DNA of 64,000 bases from Halorussus rarus (GCF_003369835.1 NZ_QPMJ01000003.1:186001-250000), one strand, 5' to 3'; positions 53,133 to 62,434 are shown, counted from the stretch's first letter. Notes: generated by a model from the sequence alone, not told the origin. Program-made: numbers and translations.

Positions 53133-54478
53133 GCGTCCTCCGTCGGTGTCGCGGACGCGTCGGTCGCACTTTCACTACTGCCGCCCGTCGCCGCCTCGAT
53201 GGCCTGCTCGACGTCCGCGAGCAGGTCAGCGGGGTCCTCGATACCGACCGAGACCCGGACGAGGTCGGGCGAGACGCCGGCGTCGCGCTGTTCCTCGGGC
53301 GAGAGCTGAGCGTGGGTCGTGCTCGCGGGGTGGATGACCAGCGTCTTGGCGTCGCCGACGTTGGCGAGGAAGCTGGCGAGCTCGACGCGCTCGCAGAACC
53401 GCTTGCCGGCCTCGAAACCGTCTTCTAGGCCGAACGCGATCATCCCGCCGTACCCGCCGTCGAGGTACTCGCTGGCGTTGTCGTGGGTCTCGTGGCTCTC
53501 CAGGCCGGGGTACGCCACCCACGCAACGTCGTCGCGCTCCGCGAGGTACTCCGCCAGGATTGCCGCGTTCTCGCAGTGGCGCTGCATGCGCAGGGGAAAC
53601 GATTCGAGGCCCTGGAGGGTCTGCCAGGCGTCGAACGGCGACTGCTGGTTGCCGAGGCTCCGGAGCGCCCGGAATCGCACCGCCGCGGCCAGCGGCGCGT
53701 CCGCGAAGTCCGCCGAGAAGTCGGTGTCGTGGTAGGCGGGGTTGTCGCCGGCGAGTTCGGGGTAGTCGTCGGCGTGGGCCTGCCAGTCGAAGCTCCCGCC
53801 GTCGACCAGCACGCCGCCGACCGTGGTCCCGCTGCCGTGGAGCCACTTGGTGGTCGACTCCCAGACGACGTCGGCGCCGTGGTCGAGGGGGTTGCAGAGG
53901 TACGGCGTCGCGAACGTGTTGTCGACGACGAGCGGCGCGCCGGCGTCGTGGGCGATGGACGCGACGCGCTCGAAGTCGGGGGTCACCAGCGAGGGGTTGC
54001 CGACGGTCTCGACGTGGACGAACGCGGTGTCGTCGTCGACCGCCGCCTCGTAGGCCTCGTAGTCGAGGGTGTCGACGAACCGGGGTTCGACCCCGCGCTT
54101 GCTCGCGGTGTGGCTGAGGTGGGCGGTGGTGCCGCCGTAGGTGTCGGTCGAGCAGACCACGTTGTCGCCCTGCCCGGCGAGGACGAGGACCAGCGAGTCG
54201 AACGCCGCCATCCCGCTGGCGGTGGCGACCGCCCCGGCGCCGCCCTCCAGCGAGTTGAGCCGCTCCTCCAGCGCCCGGACCGTGGGGTTCGAGATGCGCG
54301 AGTAGATGTCGCCCTCGGCGTCGAGCGCGTAGAGCTCGGCGGCGCGGTCGGCGTCGTCGAACTGGTAGGAGGTGGTCTGGTAGATGGGCGGCGCTCGCGC
54401 CCCCGTCGCGGGGTCGGCCCCGTGGCCCGCGTGGAGGCTCCGCGTGTCGAAGCGCGGCTGGTCGTCCTCGGAGGTCAT
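53129..54478 (-). CDS. metY: O-acetylhomoserine aminocarboxypropyltransferase (sulfhydrylase)
   Basis: A 449-aa PLP enzyme of the Cys/Met-metabolism family making homocysteine (with sulfide) or methionine from O-acetylhomoserine. The PLP lysine is K211 in [12 protein letters not shown], preceded by [35 protein letters not shown] (60-74) and [11 protein letters not shown] are the usual pyridoxal contacts. The C-terminal 25 residues are an Ala/Thr/Ser-rich acidic extension. TATA GTTATAACC about 28 nt before the ATG (minus strand). With metX this completes direct sulfhydrylation. Confidence 0.95.
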   Translation of the reverse strand: MTSEDDQPRFDTRSLHAGHGADPATGARAPPIYQTTSYQFDDADRAAELYALDAEGDIYSRISNPTVRALEERLNSLEGGAGAVATASGMAAFDSLVLVLAGQGDNVVCSTDTYGGTTAHLSHTASKRGVEPRFVDTLDYEAYEAAVDDDTAFVHVETVGNPSLVTPDFERVASIAHDAGAPLVVDNTFATPYLCNPLDHGADVVWESTTKWLHGSGTTVGGVLVDGGSFDWQAHADDYPELAGDNPAYHDTDFSADFADAPLAAAVRFRALRSLGNQQSPFDAWQTLQGLESFPLRMQRHCENAAILAEYLAERDDVAWVAYPGLESHETHDNASEYLDGGYGGMIAFGLEDGFEAGKRFCERVELASFLANVGDAKTLVIHPASTTHAQLSPEEQRDAGVSPDLVRVSVGIEDPADLLADVEQAIEAATGGSSESATDASATPTEDA

Positions 54479-54579
54479 GTACTACACTCATATTTCTCGA
54501 CGAGGTTATAACCCTCAGTTACGGCAAGCATTGCAGAACCGGGCGGAGCCCTTTAGTCGCGCTTCGGCGTAGCCCCGAC

Positions 54580-55629
54580 GTGAACCGGCGCGAACTGCTC
54601 GCCGGCGCGGGGGTCGCGGGCTTCGGAACAGTCGAGACTGTCGGCTCCGCTCTCGCAGACACCGCCCCGCGAGAGCGCCAGTCGCACGAGACCTATCGGA
54701 ATCCCGTCTCCGACCGCATCTTCCCCGACCCCGACGTGCTCCGGATCGGCGATACCTACTACGCCTACGGCACCTACCATCCCTGGACGCCGGGCGAGGG
54801 TCCCGACCGACAACTGGTCCCAATCCTGCGGTCGCCGAACCTCGTCGACTGGGAGCCGGTCGGCCCGGCCTTCGAGCAGAAACCGCCGTGGTCGCGCTAT
54901 CGGGGCCTGTGGGCGCCCGGCGTCGGCCGACTCGACGGCCGGACGCTGCTCTACTACTCCGACTCGAAGTTCGGCGCCGACAACCCGGGCGTCGGCGTCG
55001 CCACCGCGCCCGAGCCCGCCGGTCCTTTCGAGCCTCGGGGCGGCCTGTTCCGGAGCGAGGGCATCGGCGTCCCCAACTCCATCGACCCGATGCTGTTCGA
55101 GGCCGACGCGCCGTACCTGTTCTGGGGGAGCCACCGGGGTATCTACGGCGTCCGGCTGGCCGACGACGGCCTCTCGACCGCGGGCGAGAAGTTCCGGATC
55201 GCGGGCGATGGCGTCGAGGCGCCCTACGTCGTCGAGCGGGACGGCTCCTACTACTTCTTCGGCTCGCGGGGCACCTGCTGCGCGGGCGCCGAGAGCACCT
55301 ACCACCTCGTCGTCGGCCGGGCCGAGCAGTTGCGGGGCCCCTACCGCAACCGCGAGGGGGAGCGGCTCACGGCCGACGGAGCGACCGGGACGACCATCCT
55401 CGACGGCGGCGAGCAGTTCCTCGCGCCGGGCCACTGCGCGGTCGTCCGCGACGGGAACGGCGGGTGGTGGCTGCTCTACCACGCCTACGTCGCGGGGAAC
55501 GCGCGGGTCGGCGACACCCCGCGTCGAGTCCTCATGCTCGACCGAATCCGGTGGGTGAACGGGTGGCCGGTGGTCGGGGAGGACGGCACGCCGAGCGCGA
55601 GGGGGACGGTTCCGCCGGCCGAGGAGTAA
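54580..55629 (+). CDS. Secreted glycoside hydrolase family 43-like protein
   Basis: A 349-aa protein starting at GTG 54580 with a short Tat-like N-terminus (NRRELLAGAGVAGFGTVE). The five-bladed GH43 core shows the typical acidic positions: Asp in FPDPDVLRIGDTYYAYGTY (residues 46-64), Asp in NSIDPMLFEAD near 167 and Glu in GDGVEAPYVVERDGSYYFFGS near 209-229. GLWAPGVGRLDGRTLLYYSD lies between. GH43 enzymes cut arabinan, xylan or arabinosides. CTTTAGTCG about 28 nt upstream supports a leaderless start. Confidence 0.85.
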   Translation: MNRRELLAGAGVAGFGTVETVGSALADTAPRERQSHETYRNPVSDRIFPDPDVLRIGDTYYAYGTYHPWTPGEGPDRQLVPILRSPNLVDWEPVGPAFEQKPPWSRYRGLWAPGVGRLDGRTLLYYSDSKFGADNPGVGVATAPEPAGPFEPRGGLFRSEGIGVPNSIDPMLFEADAPYLFWGSHRGIYGVRLADDGLSTAGEKFRIAGDGVEAPYVVERDGSYYFFGSRGTCCAGAESTYHLVVGRAEQLRGPYRNREGERLTADGATGTTILDGGEQFLAPGHCAVVRDGNGGWWLLYHAYVAGNARVGDTPRRVLMLDRIRWVNGWPVVGEDGTPSARGTVPPAEE

Positions 55630-55743
55630 CGCCGCCTCGACAGCTTCGGTGGCGGCGCTCGCGAATCAAGCGGTTTTCGGCGCGCGGAACCCGCTTTCAA
55701 CCTCTCCGTAAACCATAGGGAACCCGACACCCAAGTCCCCGTC

Positions 55744-56805
55744 ATGACCGACTTCGTCGTCCCGCCGGCGCTCGACCGCGGCGACCGGGTGGCCGTCGTC
55801 GCGCCCGGGTCGAACCGGGCGACCGACTTCCCGCACGTCTACGAGCTCGGCCTCGAGCGCCTCCGGGAGGTGTTCGACCTCGAACCGGTCGAGTACCCCA
55901 CCGCGACGCGGGACAGCGAGTACCTCTACGACCACCCCGAGGAGCGGGCGCGGGACGTGATGGACGCCTTCGCCGACCCCGACATCGCGGGGGTCGTCAC
56001 CGTCATCGGCGGGTTCGACCAGGTCCGCATCCTGCGCCACCTCGACCCCGAGGTGCTCCGCGAGAACCCCACGCGGTTCTACGGCATCAGCGACAATACC
56101 AACCTCGCGTGCTACCTCTGGAACCTCGGTATCGTCTCGTTCTACGGCGGGACCGTGATGACCGACCTCGCCATGCAGGGGTCGATGCACGACTACACCG
56201 TCGAGCACCTCGAAACGGCGTTCTTCGCCGACGACCTCTCGGCGTTCGGCGAGCTCCGGCCCGCCCAGCGATTCACCGACGAGGACCTCGACTGGGGCGA
56301 CCCCGACAATCTCGACGAGCACCGGGAGATGGAGCCCGCGGACGGCCGGACCTGGCGCGGCGCCGACCGCGCCGTCTCGGGCCGGACGTGGGGCGGGTGC
56401 GTGTCCACCTTGGACATGCAGTTCCGGACCGACCGATTCCTGCCGGCGCCCGAGGACCTCGACGGCCGGATCCTCTTGCTGGAGACCTCGGAGGAGCTCC
56501 CCTCGGCGATGGACGTCCGACAGTTCCTCATCGGACTGGGCGAGCGCGGCCTCCTGGAACGGTTCGCCGGCGTCCTCGTCGGCCGTGCCAAGGCCCGCAA
56601 CCCCGTCGAGGACCCCGGTCCCGAGGCCCGGGCCGAGTACCGGCAGAACCAGCGAGAGACCGTCGCGGAGGTGCTCGCGGAGTACAACCCCGACGCGCCC
56701 GTCGTCCTCGACGTGGAGTTCGGTCACACCGCTCCGGTCGTGCCGATTCCGATCGGCGGTCGCGTGGAGATCGACCCGACGAGCGAGACCGTCGCGTACC
56801 GGTAG
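55744..56805 (+). CDS. S66-family serine peptidase (LD-carboxypeptidase/MccF-like)
   Basis: A 353-aa hydrolase. The full S66 triad is visible: Ser116 in FYGISDNTNL, Glu247 in LLLETSEE and His328 in VEFGHTAPVVPIP. This family includes LD-carboxypeptidases, which trim bacterial peptidoglycan, and MccF, which disarms microcin C-type nucleotide antibiotics. Archaea have no murein, so detoxification or peptide turnover is the more likely role. Start ATG 55744 is close to the family start. It follows the GH43-like gene by 114 nt and precedes an MFS gene on the same strand. Confidence 0.92.
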   Translation: MTDFVVPPALDRGDRVAVVAPGSNRATDFPHVYELGLERLREVFDLEPVEYPTATRDSEYLYDHPEERARDVMDAFADPDIAGVVTVIGGFDQVRILRHLDPEVLRENPTRFYGISDNTNLACYLWNLGIVSFYGGTVMTDLAMQGSMHDYTVEHLETAFFADDLSAFGELRPAQRFTDEDLDWGDPDNLDEHREMEPADGRTWRGADRAVSGRTWGGCVSTLDMQFRTDRFLPAPEDLDGRILLLETSEELPSAMDVRQFLIGLGERGLLERFAGVLVGRAKARNPVEDPGPEARAEYRQNQRETVAEVLAEYNPDAPVVLDVEFGHTAPVVPIPIGGRVEIDPTSETVAYR

Positions 56806-56880
56806 GAGCCGGCGACCCAGCGACGCCCTCCTATTCCATCGCCGTTAAGACGGTGTAGTTCCCAGTTTCGACCGATACCC

Positions 56881-58086
56881 GTGAGTTCCGCTCGCCGCGA
56901 CCGCGTTCTGCTCGCGACCGTGGTGTTCGCCGTGATGCTCGCCCAGGTGCTGCTCTACCCCGGCGTCCCGGACCTCGTCGACGCGGTCGGCGCGTCGACC
57001 TCGCTCGACGCGAGCATGTGGTTCCTCGCCGCGGAATTCGCCGCGTTCGTCGCCTTCGCCGGGGCGTGGGGCGCGCTCAGCGACGGGCTCGGCCGCCGGA
57101 TTCCGCTGGTCGTGGCGGGGGCGCTGGGCGGCGCGGTCGGCTACCTCGCGCTCGCGCTGCTGCCGGCCGCGCTCTCGCTGTCGTTCCTCGGCGTGCTCGG
57201 ACTCCGGGCGCTCCAGGGCGCGACCACCATCGGCGCGTTCTCGCTGTCGATGACGATGCTGATGGACCTCGAGGGCGGCCACGGCAAGAACATGGGCGCG
57301 GCCGGCATCGCCATCGGCCTCGGGACCGCGATCGGCGCGCCGCTCGGCGGCCAACTGTACGGCGTCGGCCCGCTCCTGCCGCTCTACGTCGCGAGCGGCC
57401 TGCTCGTCTGCGCCGCGGTGCTCGCGCTGCCGATCTCGGACCGGGTGCCGGGCGACGAGGCCGACGAGCGCGGCCGGGTCGTCCGGGCGCTGACGACCCT
57501 GACCGAGCGACCGATCCTCGGCCTCCCGTACGTCTTCGGGTTCGTCGACCGGTTCACCGCCGGGTTCTTCGCGCTTGTCGGCACCGTCTACTTCCGGGAG
57601 GCGTTCGGCCTCGACGCCGCCGCGACCGGCGTGATGCTCGGGCTGTTCTTCGCGCCGTTCGCGCTCCTCCAGTACCCCTTCGGCGTCCTCTCGGACCGGA
57701 TCGGCCGGAAGGCCCCCATCGTCGCCGGGTCGGCGCTGTACGGCCTCGCGGTCGTCGGCGTCGGCGTCTCGCCGACCGTCGCCGTCGCCGGCGCGGGGAT
57801 GGTCGTCGTGGGCGTCATCGGCGCGCTGATGTCGCCGGCGACGATGGCGCTAGTCACCGACCTGTCGGCCGACTCCGCGCGGGGCACCGCGATGGCCGGC
57901 TTCAACGTCTTCGGGAGCCTGGGCTTCCTCGCCGGCATCCTCGTGGGCGGAACGGTCGCCGACGAGGCCGGGTTCCTCGCGGCGTTCCTCGTCGCCGGCG
58001 CGCTGGAGACCGCCATCGCGCTCGCGTCGATTCCGGCGTTCCTCCGGGTCGACCTCGACGGCGAGCGGAGCGCGTTCGGCGGATAG
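56881..58086 (+). CDS. MFS transporter
   Basis: A 401-aa major facilitator with twelve hydrophobic helices, GTG start. Motif A appears in GALSDGLGRRIPLVVAG near residue 63-79 and again as GVLSDRIGRKAPIVAGS near 268-284 in the second half. A central loop (PGDEADERGRVVRALTTLTERP) joins the halves. The substrate is unknown; antibiotic or metabolite efflux is common for this type. The gene lies 75 nt after the S66 peptidase gene and could be transcribed with it; efflux plus an MccF-type hydrolase would make a plausible detoxification pair. Confidence 0.88.
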   Translation: MSSARRDRVLLATVVFAVMLAQVLLYPGVPDLVDAVGASTSLDASMWFLAAEFAAFVAFAGAWGALSDGLGRRIPLVVAGALGGAVGYLALALLPAALSLSFLGVLGLRALQGATTIGAFSLSMTMLMDLEGGHGKNMGAAGIAIGLGTAIGAPLGGQLYGVGPLLPLYVASGLLVCAAVLALPISDRVPGDEADERGRVVRALTTLTERPILGLPYVFGFVDRFTAGFFALVGTVYFREAFGLDAAATGVMLGLFFAPFALLQYPFGVLSDRIGRKAPIVAGSALYGLAVVGVGVSPTVAVAGAGMVVVGVIGALMSPATMALVTDLSADSARGTAMAGFNVFGSLGFLAGILVGGTVADEAGFLAAFLVAGALETAIALASIPAFLRVDLDGERSAFGG

Positions 58087-58104
58087 ACCGTTCTGGGCGG
58101 ACCG

Positions 58105-58236
58105 TCAGGAGACGAGGTGCTCGACCGCCTCGGGTCCGAGCACGCCGAGGAGGAGAAGGACCGCGTCGAAGCCGGCGACGAGCGCGATGAGGGCCCGGAG
58201 CAGCCCCCGGAGGTCCTCGTCCAGATTGTTCGACAT
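58105..58236 (-). CDS. 43-residue single-helix membrane protein
   Basis: A tiny protein with a short acidic start (MSNNLDEDLRG), one long hydrophobic helix (LLRALIALVAGFDAVLLLLGVLG) and a polar tail. It has the leaderless pattern of larger genes: GTTTTATG (58262-58269, minus strand) about 29 nt before the ATG. It converges with the MFS gene. Below normal gene-finder cutoffs. Upstream in-frame sequence lacks haloarchaeal codon use, so the short start is preferred. Confidence 0.55.
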   Translation of the reverse strand: MSNNLDEDLRGLLRALIALVAGFDAVLLLLGVLGPEAVEHLVS

Positions 58237-58413
58237 GTACTCGAGGCTGTTCCACCACCGGCATAAAACCCCGCCCGCACGCCGGGGACGAGTCCGACCC
58301 ACCCGGACGCCCCGCTGCACCGGAGGGGCTCCCCGACCACCGGACTCGGCCGCCCCGGAGATGTTGCGACCATCAAATGGTTCTTGTGGACCGTCAGCGA
58401 TGTACACCCACGA

Positions 58414-59532
58414 ATGACGAGGCCCGACGGACTGTTCGCGCGTGCGCCAGACGACCGCATTCGAGTCCTGGACGCCGACGGCGAGGTGGTCGCACCGGAG
58501 CTACTTCCCGACCTCGACGACGAGGCGCTCGTCGCGATGTACCGCGACATGCGCTTCTGCCGCCGGCTGGACGAGCGCGCGATCAGCCTCCAGCGCCAGG
58601 GCCGGCTCGGCACGTACTCGTCGCTCGCCGGTCAGGAGGGCGCCCAGATCGGCTCGACGCACGCGCTCGCCGACGCGGACCTCGTCTCCTACCAGTACCG
58701 CGAGCACGGCGCGGTCGTCGCGCGCGGGTTCCCCTGGGAGTACCTGCTCTACTGGGCGGGCCACGAGCGCGGCAACGCGGCGCTCGCCGACGTAAACGTC
58801 CTCCCGCTCAACATCACCATCGGCGACCACCTCCCCCACGCGGTCGGGATGGCGTGGGCGGCGAAGCTCCGGGGCGACGACCGGGCGACGGTCGTCCACT
58901 TCGGCGACGGCGCCACGTCGGAGGGCGACTTCCACGAGGGGCTCAACTTCGCGGGCGTGTACGACGTCCCCGCGGTGTTCGTCTGCAACAACAACCAGTG
59001 GGCCATCTCGGTCCCGCGCGAGCGCCAGACCGCGAGCGACACCCTCGCCCAGAAGGCCCGCGCCTACGGCTTCGAGGGCGTGCAGGTCGACGGAATGGAC
59101 CCGCTCGCGATGTACGCCGTCACGCGGGCGGCCCGCGAGAAGGCGCTCGACCCCCGCGAGGACGAGCCCCGGCCGACGCTCGTCGAGGCGGTCCAGTACC
59201 GGTTCGGCGCCCACACCACGGCCGACGACCCCTCGGTCTACCGCGACGAGGCGGAGGTCGAGCGCTGGCGCGAGCGCGACCCGCTCGACCGGCTGGAGGC
59301 GTTCCTTCGCGAGACCGGCCGACTCGACGACGACCGTCTCGACGAGATGGACGCCGAGATCGAGGCGACGCTGGCCGACGCGGTCGACCGCCTGGAGTCG
59401 TACGAGGCCGACCCCGACGACCCGTTCGAGTACACCTACGCCGAGCCGACCGAGACCCTCCGCGACCAGCGGGACTACCTGCGTGCGCTCCGGGAGGAGT
59501 ACGGCGACGAGGCGCTCCTGCAGGACGAGTAG
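58414..59532 (+). CDS. Orphan thiamine-diphosphate dehydrogenase E1 alpha subunit
   Basis: A 372-aa E1-alpha of the 2-oxoacid dehydrogenase type. The ThDP motif runs from HFGDGATSEGDFHEG (residue 162-176) to VFVCNNNQWAIS near residue 190, and the phosphorylation-loop region RFGAHTTADDPSVYR near 258-272 is typical. The protein starts MTRPDGLF at 58414; a GTG further upstream would add 10 residues. E1 beta, E2 and E3 genes, normally adjacent, are absent: small membrane protein and aminotransferase genes follow. It may pair with an E1-beta elsewhere. Confidence 0.9.
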   Translation: MTRPDGLFARAPDDRIRVLDADGEVVAPELLPDLDDEALVAMYRDMRFCRRLDERAISLQRQGRLGTYSSLAGQEGAQIGSTHALADADLVSYQYREHGAVVARGFPWEYLLYWAGHERGNAALADVNVLPLNITIGDHLPHAVGMAWAAKLRGDDRATVVHFGDGATSEGDFHEGLNFAGVYDVPAVFVCNNNQWAISVPRERQTASDTLAQKARAYGFEGVQVDGMDPLAMYAVTRAAREKALDPREDEPRPTLVEAVQYRFGAHTTADDPSVYRDEAEVERWRERDPLDRLEAFLRETGRLDDDRLDEMDAEIEATLADAVDRLESYEADPDDPFEYTYAEPTETLRDQRDYLRALREEYGDEALLQDE

Positions 59533-59611
59533 CGTAGAGGTTCGACCGACAGCCGGTCGCGCTCGCCGATAACGGTATCCGGCTCGCTGCCGAGAACTGT
59601 AGTCGTCACGC

Positions 59612-59929
59612 ATGGCACCGAACTACGGGAGCGGCGACGCGGTCAGGGTCGTCCGGTGGGCGGCGATGGCGGTGGCGACGTACGCGGTGACGGGGGTCGT
59701 CTACGCGATTCTGGTGCTCGCGTCGGCCCGAGGGCCGCTGCTGTCCGAGGCGAGCTGGGAGGTGATGACCGCGCTCATCCTCCCGGCGTTCTACGCGAAC
59801 CCCGCCCGGGCGCTCGTCGCGCCGGGGGTGGCGACGCTCGCGTTCGTCGTCGCGGCGGTCGCGGTGGTCCTGGGGACGCGGGGGCTACAGTCGCTCTACG
59901 TCCTGACGAACCCGACGCAGAAAGGGTGA
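59612..59929 (+). CDS. Three-helix membrane protein of unknown function
   Basis: A 105-aa membrane protein: an N-terminal helix (VVRWAAMAVATYAVTGVVYAILVLA), a helix containing a Pro kink (MTALILPAFYANPARAL) and a third (VATLAFVVAAVAVVLGTRGL), ending in a short polar tail. I recognise no family. It follows the E1-alpha gene by 79 nt on the same strand and may be in one transcript with it. It is convergent with the class V aminotransferase gene. Confidence 0.65.
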   Translation: MAPNYGSGDAVRVVRWAAMAVATYAVTGVVYAILVLASARGPLLSEASWEVMTALILPAFYANPARALVAPGVATLAFVVAAVAVVLGTRGLQSLYVLTNPTQKG

Positions 59930-59959
59930 CGGCGAACGCGGCGTTCGATGGCCGCGGCG

Positions 59960-61147
59960 TTACCGCAGTTCCTCGCGGGCGGCCTCGACGCCGGCCTCGG
60001 CGTCGACGTCCGCGCCGGTCGCCTCGAACGCCTCGCCGACCGTGCGGACGCCCCGGAGGATCTGCTCGCTGGAGAGGTTGCCCATGTTGCTAACGCGGAA
60101 GATCTCCCCGCCGAGGTGGGCCTGCCCGCCCGAGATGGAGACGCCCCGCTCCTCGACCGCGTCGAAGAAGGCGTCGGGGTCCTCGCGGGTGTGGGCCGGC
60201 AGCGACACCGCGGTCAGGGTGTTGGAGTACCCGGTCGCCTCGTTGCGCTCGGGGAAGAGGTCGAGGCCCATCGCGACGAACGCCTCGCGGAACGCCCGCG
60301 ACTGCTCGCGGTGGCGCTCGATGCGGTCGCCCATTCCCTCGGCCTCGATGTTCTCGACCGCGACCGCGAGCCCCCGGAAGAGGGGGACCGCGCTGGTGAA
60401 GGGGGTCTGGTGGGAGTCGGCCTTCCGGAGGTGCCAGTCGAGGTCCTCGTAGAACGGGGCGGCGTCGCCGTCGAACTGCTCCTGGGCGCGCTCGGTGGCG
60501 TACATCGCAGAGGTGCCCGGCGGCGCGGCCAGGCACTTCTGGGCGTCGGTGACCGCCACGTCGACGTTCCAGTCGTCGATGCGGAACTCGTCGCCGCCGA
60601 TGGAGGTCACGCCGTCCACGACGAAGGTGGCGTCGTGCTCGGCCGCGATCTCGCCGACCGCCTCGACCGGGTTGAGCAGGCCCGTCGAGGTCTCGTTGTG
60701 GACCATCGTCACCACGTCGGTGTCGTCGTCGACGGTCTCGGCGACTTCGTCGAGGTCGATGGACTGGCCCCACGTCGCCTCCACCGGGTCGACCGAGGCG
60801 TATCGGTCGGCGATGCGCTTGAAGCGCCGGCCGAACTTGCCGTTGACCAGCGGCACGACCGTGCCGCCGTCGCCGCGGCCGCTCAGGCTGCCCACCAGAT
60901 TCGCCACCGCGGCCTCCATCGCCATCGTCGCGGTCCCGTTGAAGATGAGGCTGGTCCCGTCGCTGGCGGTCGACGACCCGTCGAGCGTCGACTCGGTGAA
61001 CACGTAGTCGAGCGCGTCCTGGGCCCGCTCGTACACCGCCTCGAACTCGGCGGAGCGGTGCGAGACCATCGGCTCGCTCATCGCCTGCCGCACGTCGCGG
61101 GTCGTGGGTACCGGCCCGGGGTTCAGGAGGAGAAAGTCCTCGCGCAT
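59960..61147 (-). CDS. Class V aminotransferase (alanine-glyoxylate/serine-pyruvate type)
   Basis: A 395-aa PLP aminotransferase. The start MREDFLLLNPGPVPTTRDV with the NPGPV motif and MVSHRSAEFEAVYE are the family N-terminus; the PLP lysine is K204 in TDAQKCLAAPPG, with VVDGVTSIGG just before. The end contains RVSNMGNLSSEQILRG. Substrates of the group include alanine-glyoxylate, serine-pyruvate and phosphonoacetaldehyde pairs; which applies is not clear. ATG 61147 was chosen by the family N-terminus, although an upstream ATG in frame exists. Confidence 0.9.
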   Translation of the reverse strand: MREDFLLLNPGPVPTTRDVRQAMSEPMVSHRSAEFEAVYERAQDALDYVFTESTLDGSSTASDGTSLIFNGTATMAMEAAVANLVGSLSGRGDGGTVVPLVNGKFGRRFKRIADRYASVDPVEATWGQSIDLDEVAETVDDDTDVVTMVHNETSTGLLNPVEAVGEIAAEHDATFVVDGVTSIGGDEFRIDDWNVDVAVTDAQKCLAAPPGTSAMYATERAQEQFDGDAAPFYEDLDWHLRKADSHQTPFTSAVPLFRGLAVAVENIEAEGMGDRIERHREQSRAFREAFVAMGLDLFPERNEATGYSNTLTAVSLPAHTREDPDAFFDAVEERGVSISGGQAHLGGEIFRVSNMGNLSSEQILRGVRTVGEAFEATGADVDAEAGVEAAREELR

Positions 61148-61350
61148 GGACGAAGGGTCGGCCGGGCGCGGCTTAAGTACGCGGGGTCGGCGCAAATCCC
61201 GCCAATTCCGTCCGGTCGCTCCGCGGTCGTCGGGCCGTTCGTTTTCGTCGCGGTGTGACCTCCTGTCGGACTCACCGACCGGTCGCCGGAGATGACATGC
61301 CAGTTCGGGGCCACAGTCGTCATCAGTCCTCCCGGCGTATCTCGGCTGCT

Positions 61351-61587
61351 ATGGCACAATTCAGCGAGGACGACGAGGGCAAAGACGTCGTCATGGGCGA
61401 CGACAAGGTCGGAACGGTCCAGGAAGTGCGCGGCGACACGGCGTACGTCAACCCGGACGCCGGCATCACCGACAAGATCAAGGCGAGCCTCGACTGGGGC
61501 GACGACGACGAGGACACCTACCCGCTCGAGGCCGACCAGGTCGACGCCGTCACCGACGACGAGGTTCGCCTGCGAAGCGACCTGTAG
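61351..61587 (+). CDS. PRC-barrel-like protein (paralog of 37284-37532)
   Basis: A 78-aa acidic soluble protein beginning MAQFSEDDEGKDVV. Core motif VGTVQEVRGDTAYVNPDAG aligns with the product of 37284-37532, and both end in an Asp/Glu-rich strand (DQVDAVTDDEVRLRSDL). Such short PRC-barrel-like proteins occur in many haloarchaea; the partner is unknown. It is divergent from the aminotransferase gene and ends in front of a T-rich terminator shared with the converging TraB-like gene. Confidence 0.75.
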   Translation: MAQFSEDDEGKDVVMGDDKVGTVQEVRGDTAYVNPDAGITDKIKASLDWGDDDEDTYPLEADQVDAVTDDEVRLRSDL

Positions 61588-61593
61588 CCGACC

Positions 61594-61617
61594 CGCTGCG
61601 CAGCGCGCTCGTTTTTT
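61594..61617 (+). terminator. Palindrome and T6 run after the PRC-barrel gene
   Basis: A 12-bp perfect palindrome CGCTGCGCAGCG (61594-61605) is followed after six bases by GTTTTTT (61611-61617). The T-run overlaps the stop of the convergent TraB-like gene. This is the clearest terminator-like element in the window. Confidence 0.6.
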
Positions 61618-62434
61618 ATTGTTTCGCGATTTGCTCGGCCACCCTGTCTAGGTGATCGAGCCCGACGACAGCGACCGTCTCTCCGCGCTCGCGGAGCGAC
61701 GCGAGTTCCCCGGCCATGTGCTCCTCGCGGGTCTCGTCCCGGAGCGCCACGGGCCGGGGCGGGTCGAACGCCCGGAGCAGCGACTGGGAGCGCCTGGCCT
61801 GCGCGCGCTCGTCGCTGGCCTGCACTGCGGGCGGGTCCGCGCGGGTGCAGTCGTGCTCGACGGGGTCGTCGACCTCGACCCGGAGCGCGGTCCGGTCGGC
61901 GACCGCGGCCGCGACCCGGCAGGTCAGCGCGTGGCGGGTCACCGACGCGACGCCCGACGCCACCCGCCGGAGCGTGCCGGGCGAGGCGCCGTCGCGCCAC
62001 CAGTTGCGGGCCAGGCGGGCGAAGAAGCCGCCGGTGGGCCCGTCGACGCCGACGACGTCGGCGCCGCACTCCTGGGCGGCCTGTGCGGCCGCGCTCATCT
62101 CGCCGCCGAACGCGGGCGGGGTGCGGTCGCTCCGGGCGTAGGCCCGGTAGAGCGGCGTCGCCAGCGGCGGCGCTTCGAGCGCGACGGTGTCGGGCTCGCG
62201 CTCGGCCACCACCGCGCGGGCCCGGAAGACGCTCGCGGGGTGGTCGTGGACGACGCCGACCAGGGTCACGTCGCCGTCGGGGTGGGCGACGGTGCGGACG
62301 TACTCGTCGCCCAGGCGCGGGTCGTCCGGGCCGTCGGTCGGCGGTTCCGCCGGCTCGTCGCTCGGTTCGGGGGTGTCGTCCGACCCGCCGTCGGGGGCGT
62401 CGGTCGAGTCGGGTGCGTCGTCGGGGGAGGGCAT
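61616..62434 (-). CDS. TraB-like protein
   Basis: A 272-aa protein. After an acidic, Pro/Asp-rich N-terminus (residues 1-45) it has the TraB/PrgY pattern: a first His motif LVGVVHDHPASVFRARAV near residue 55-72, TVALEAPPLATPLYR near 80-94 and a C-terminal TVAVVGLDHLDRVAEQI. These give the GxxH, Glu and late His that mark the metal-dependent TraB/Tiki-like superfamily. A peptidase or pheromone-shutdown role is known in bacteria; in archaea it is undefined. It converges with the PRC-barrel gene and diverges from ligA. Start at ATG 62434; a GTG 21 nt earlier is possible. Confidence 0.75.
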   Translation of the reverse strand: MPSPDDAPDSTDAPDGGSDDTPEPSDEPAEPPTDGPDDPRLGDEYVRTVAHPDGDVTLVGVVHDHPASVFRARAVVAEREPDTVALEAPPLATPLYRAYARSDRTPPAFGGEMSAAAQAAQECGADVVGVDGPTGGFFARLARNWWRDGASPGTLRRVASGVASVTRHALTCRVAAAVADRTALRVEVDDPVEHDCTRADPPAVQASDERAQARRSQSLLRAFDPPRPVALRDETREEHMAGELASLRERGETVAVVGLDHLDRVAEQIAKQ

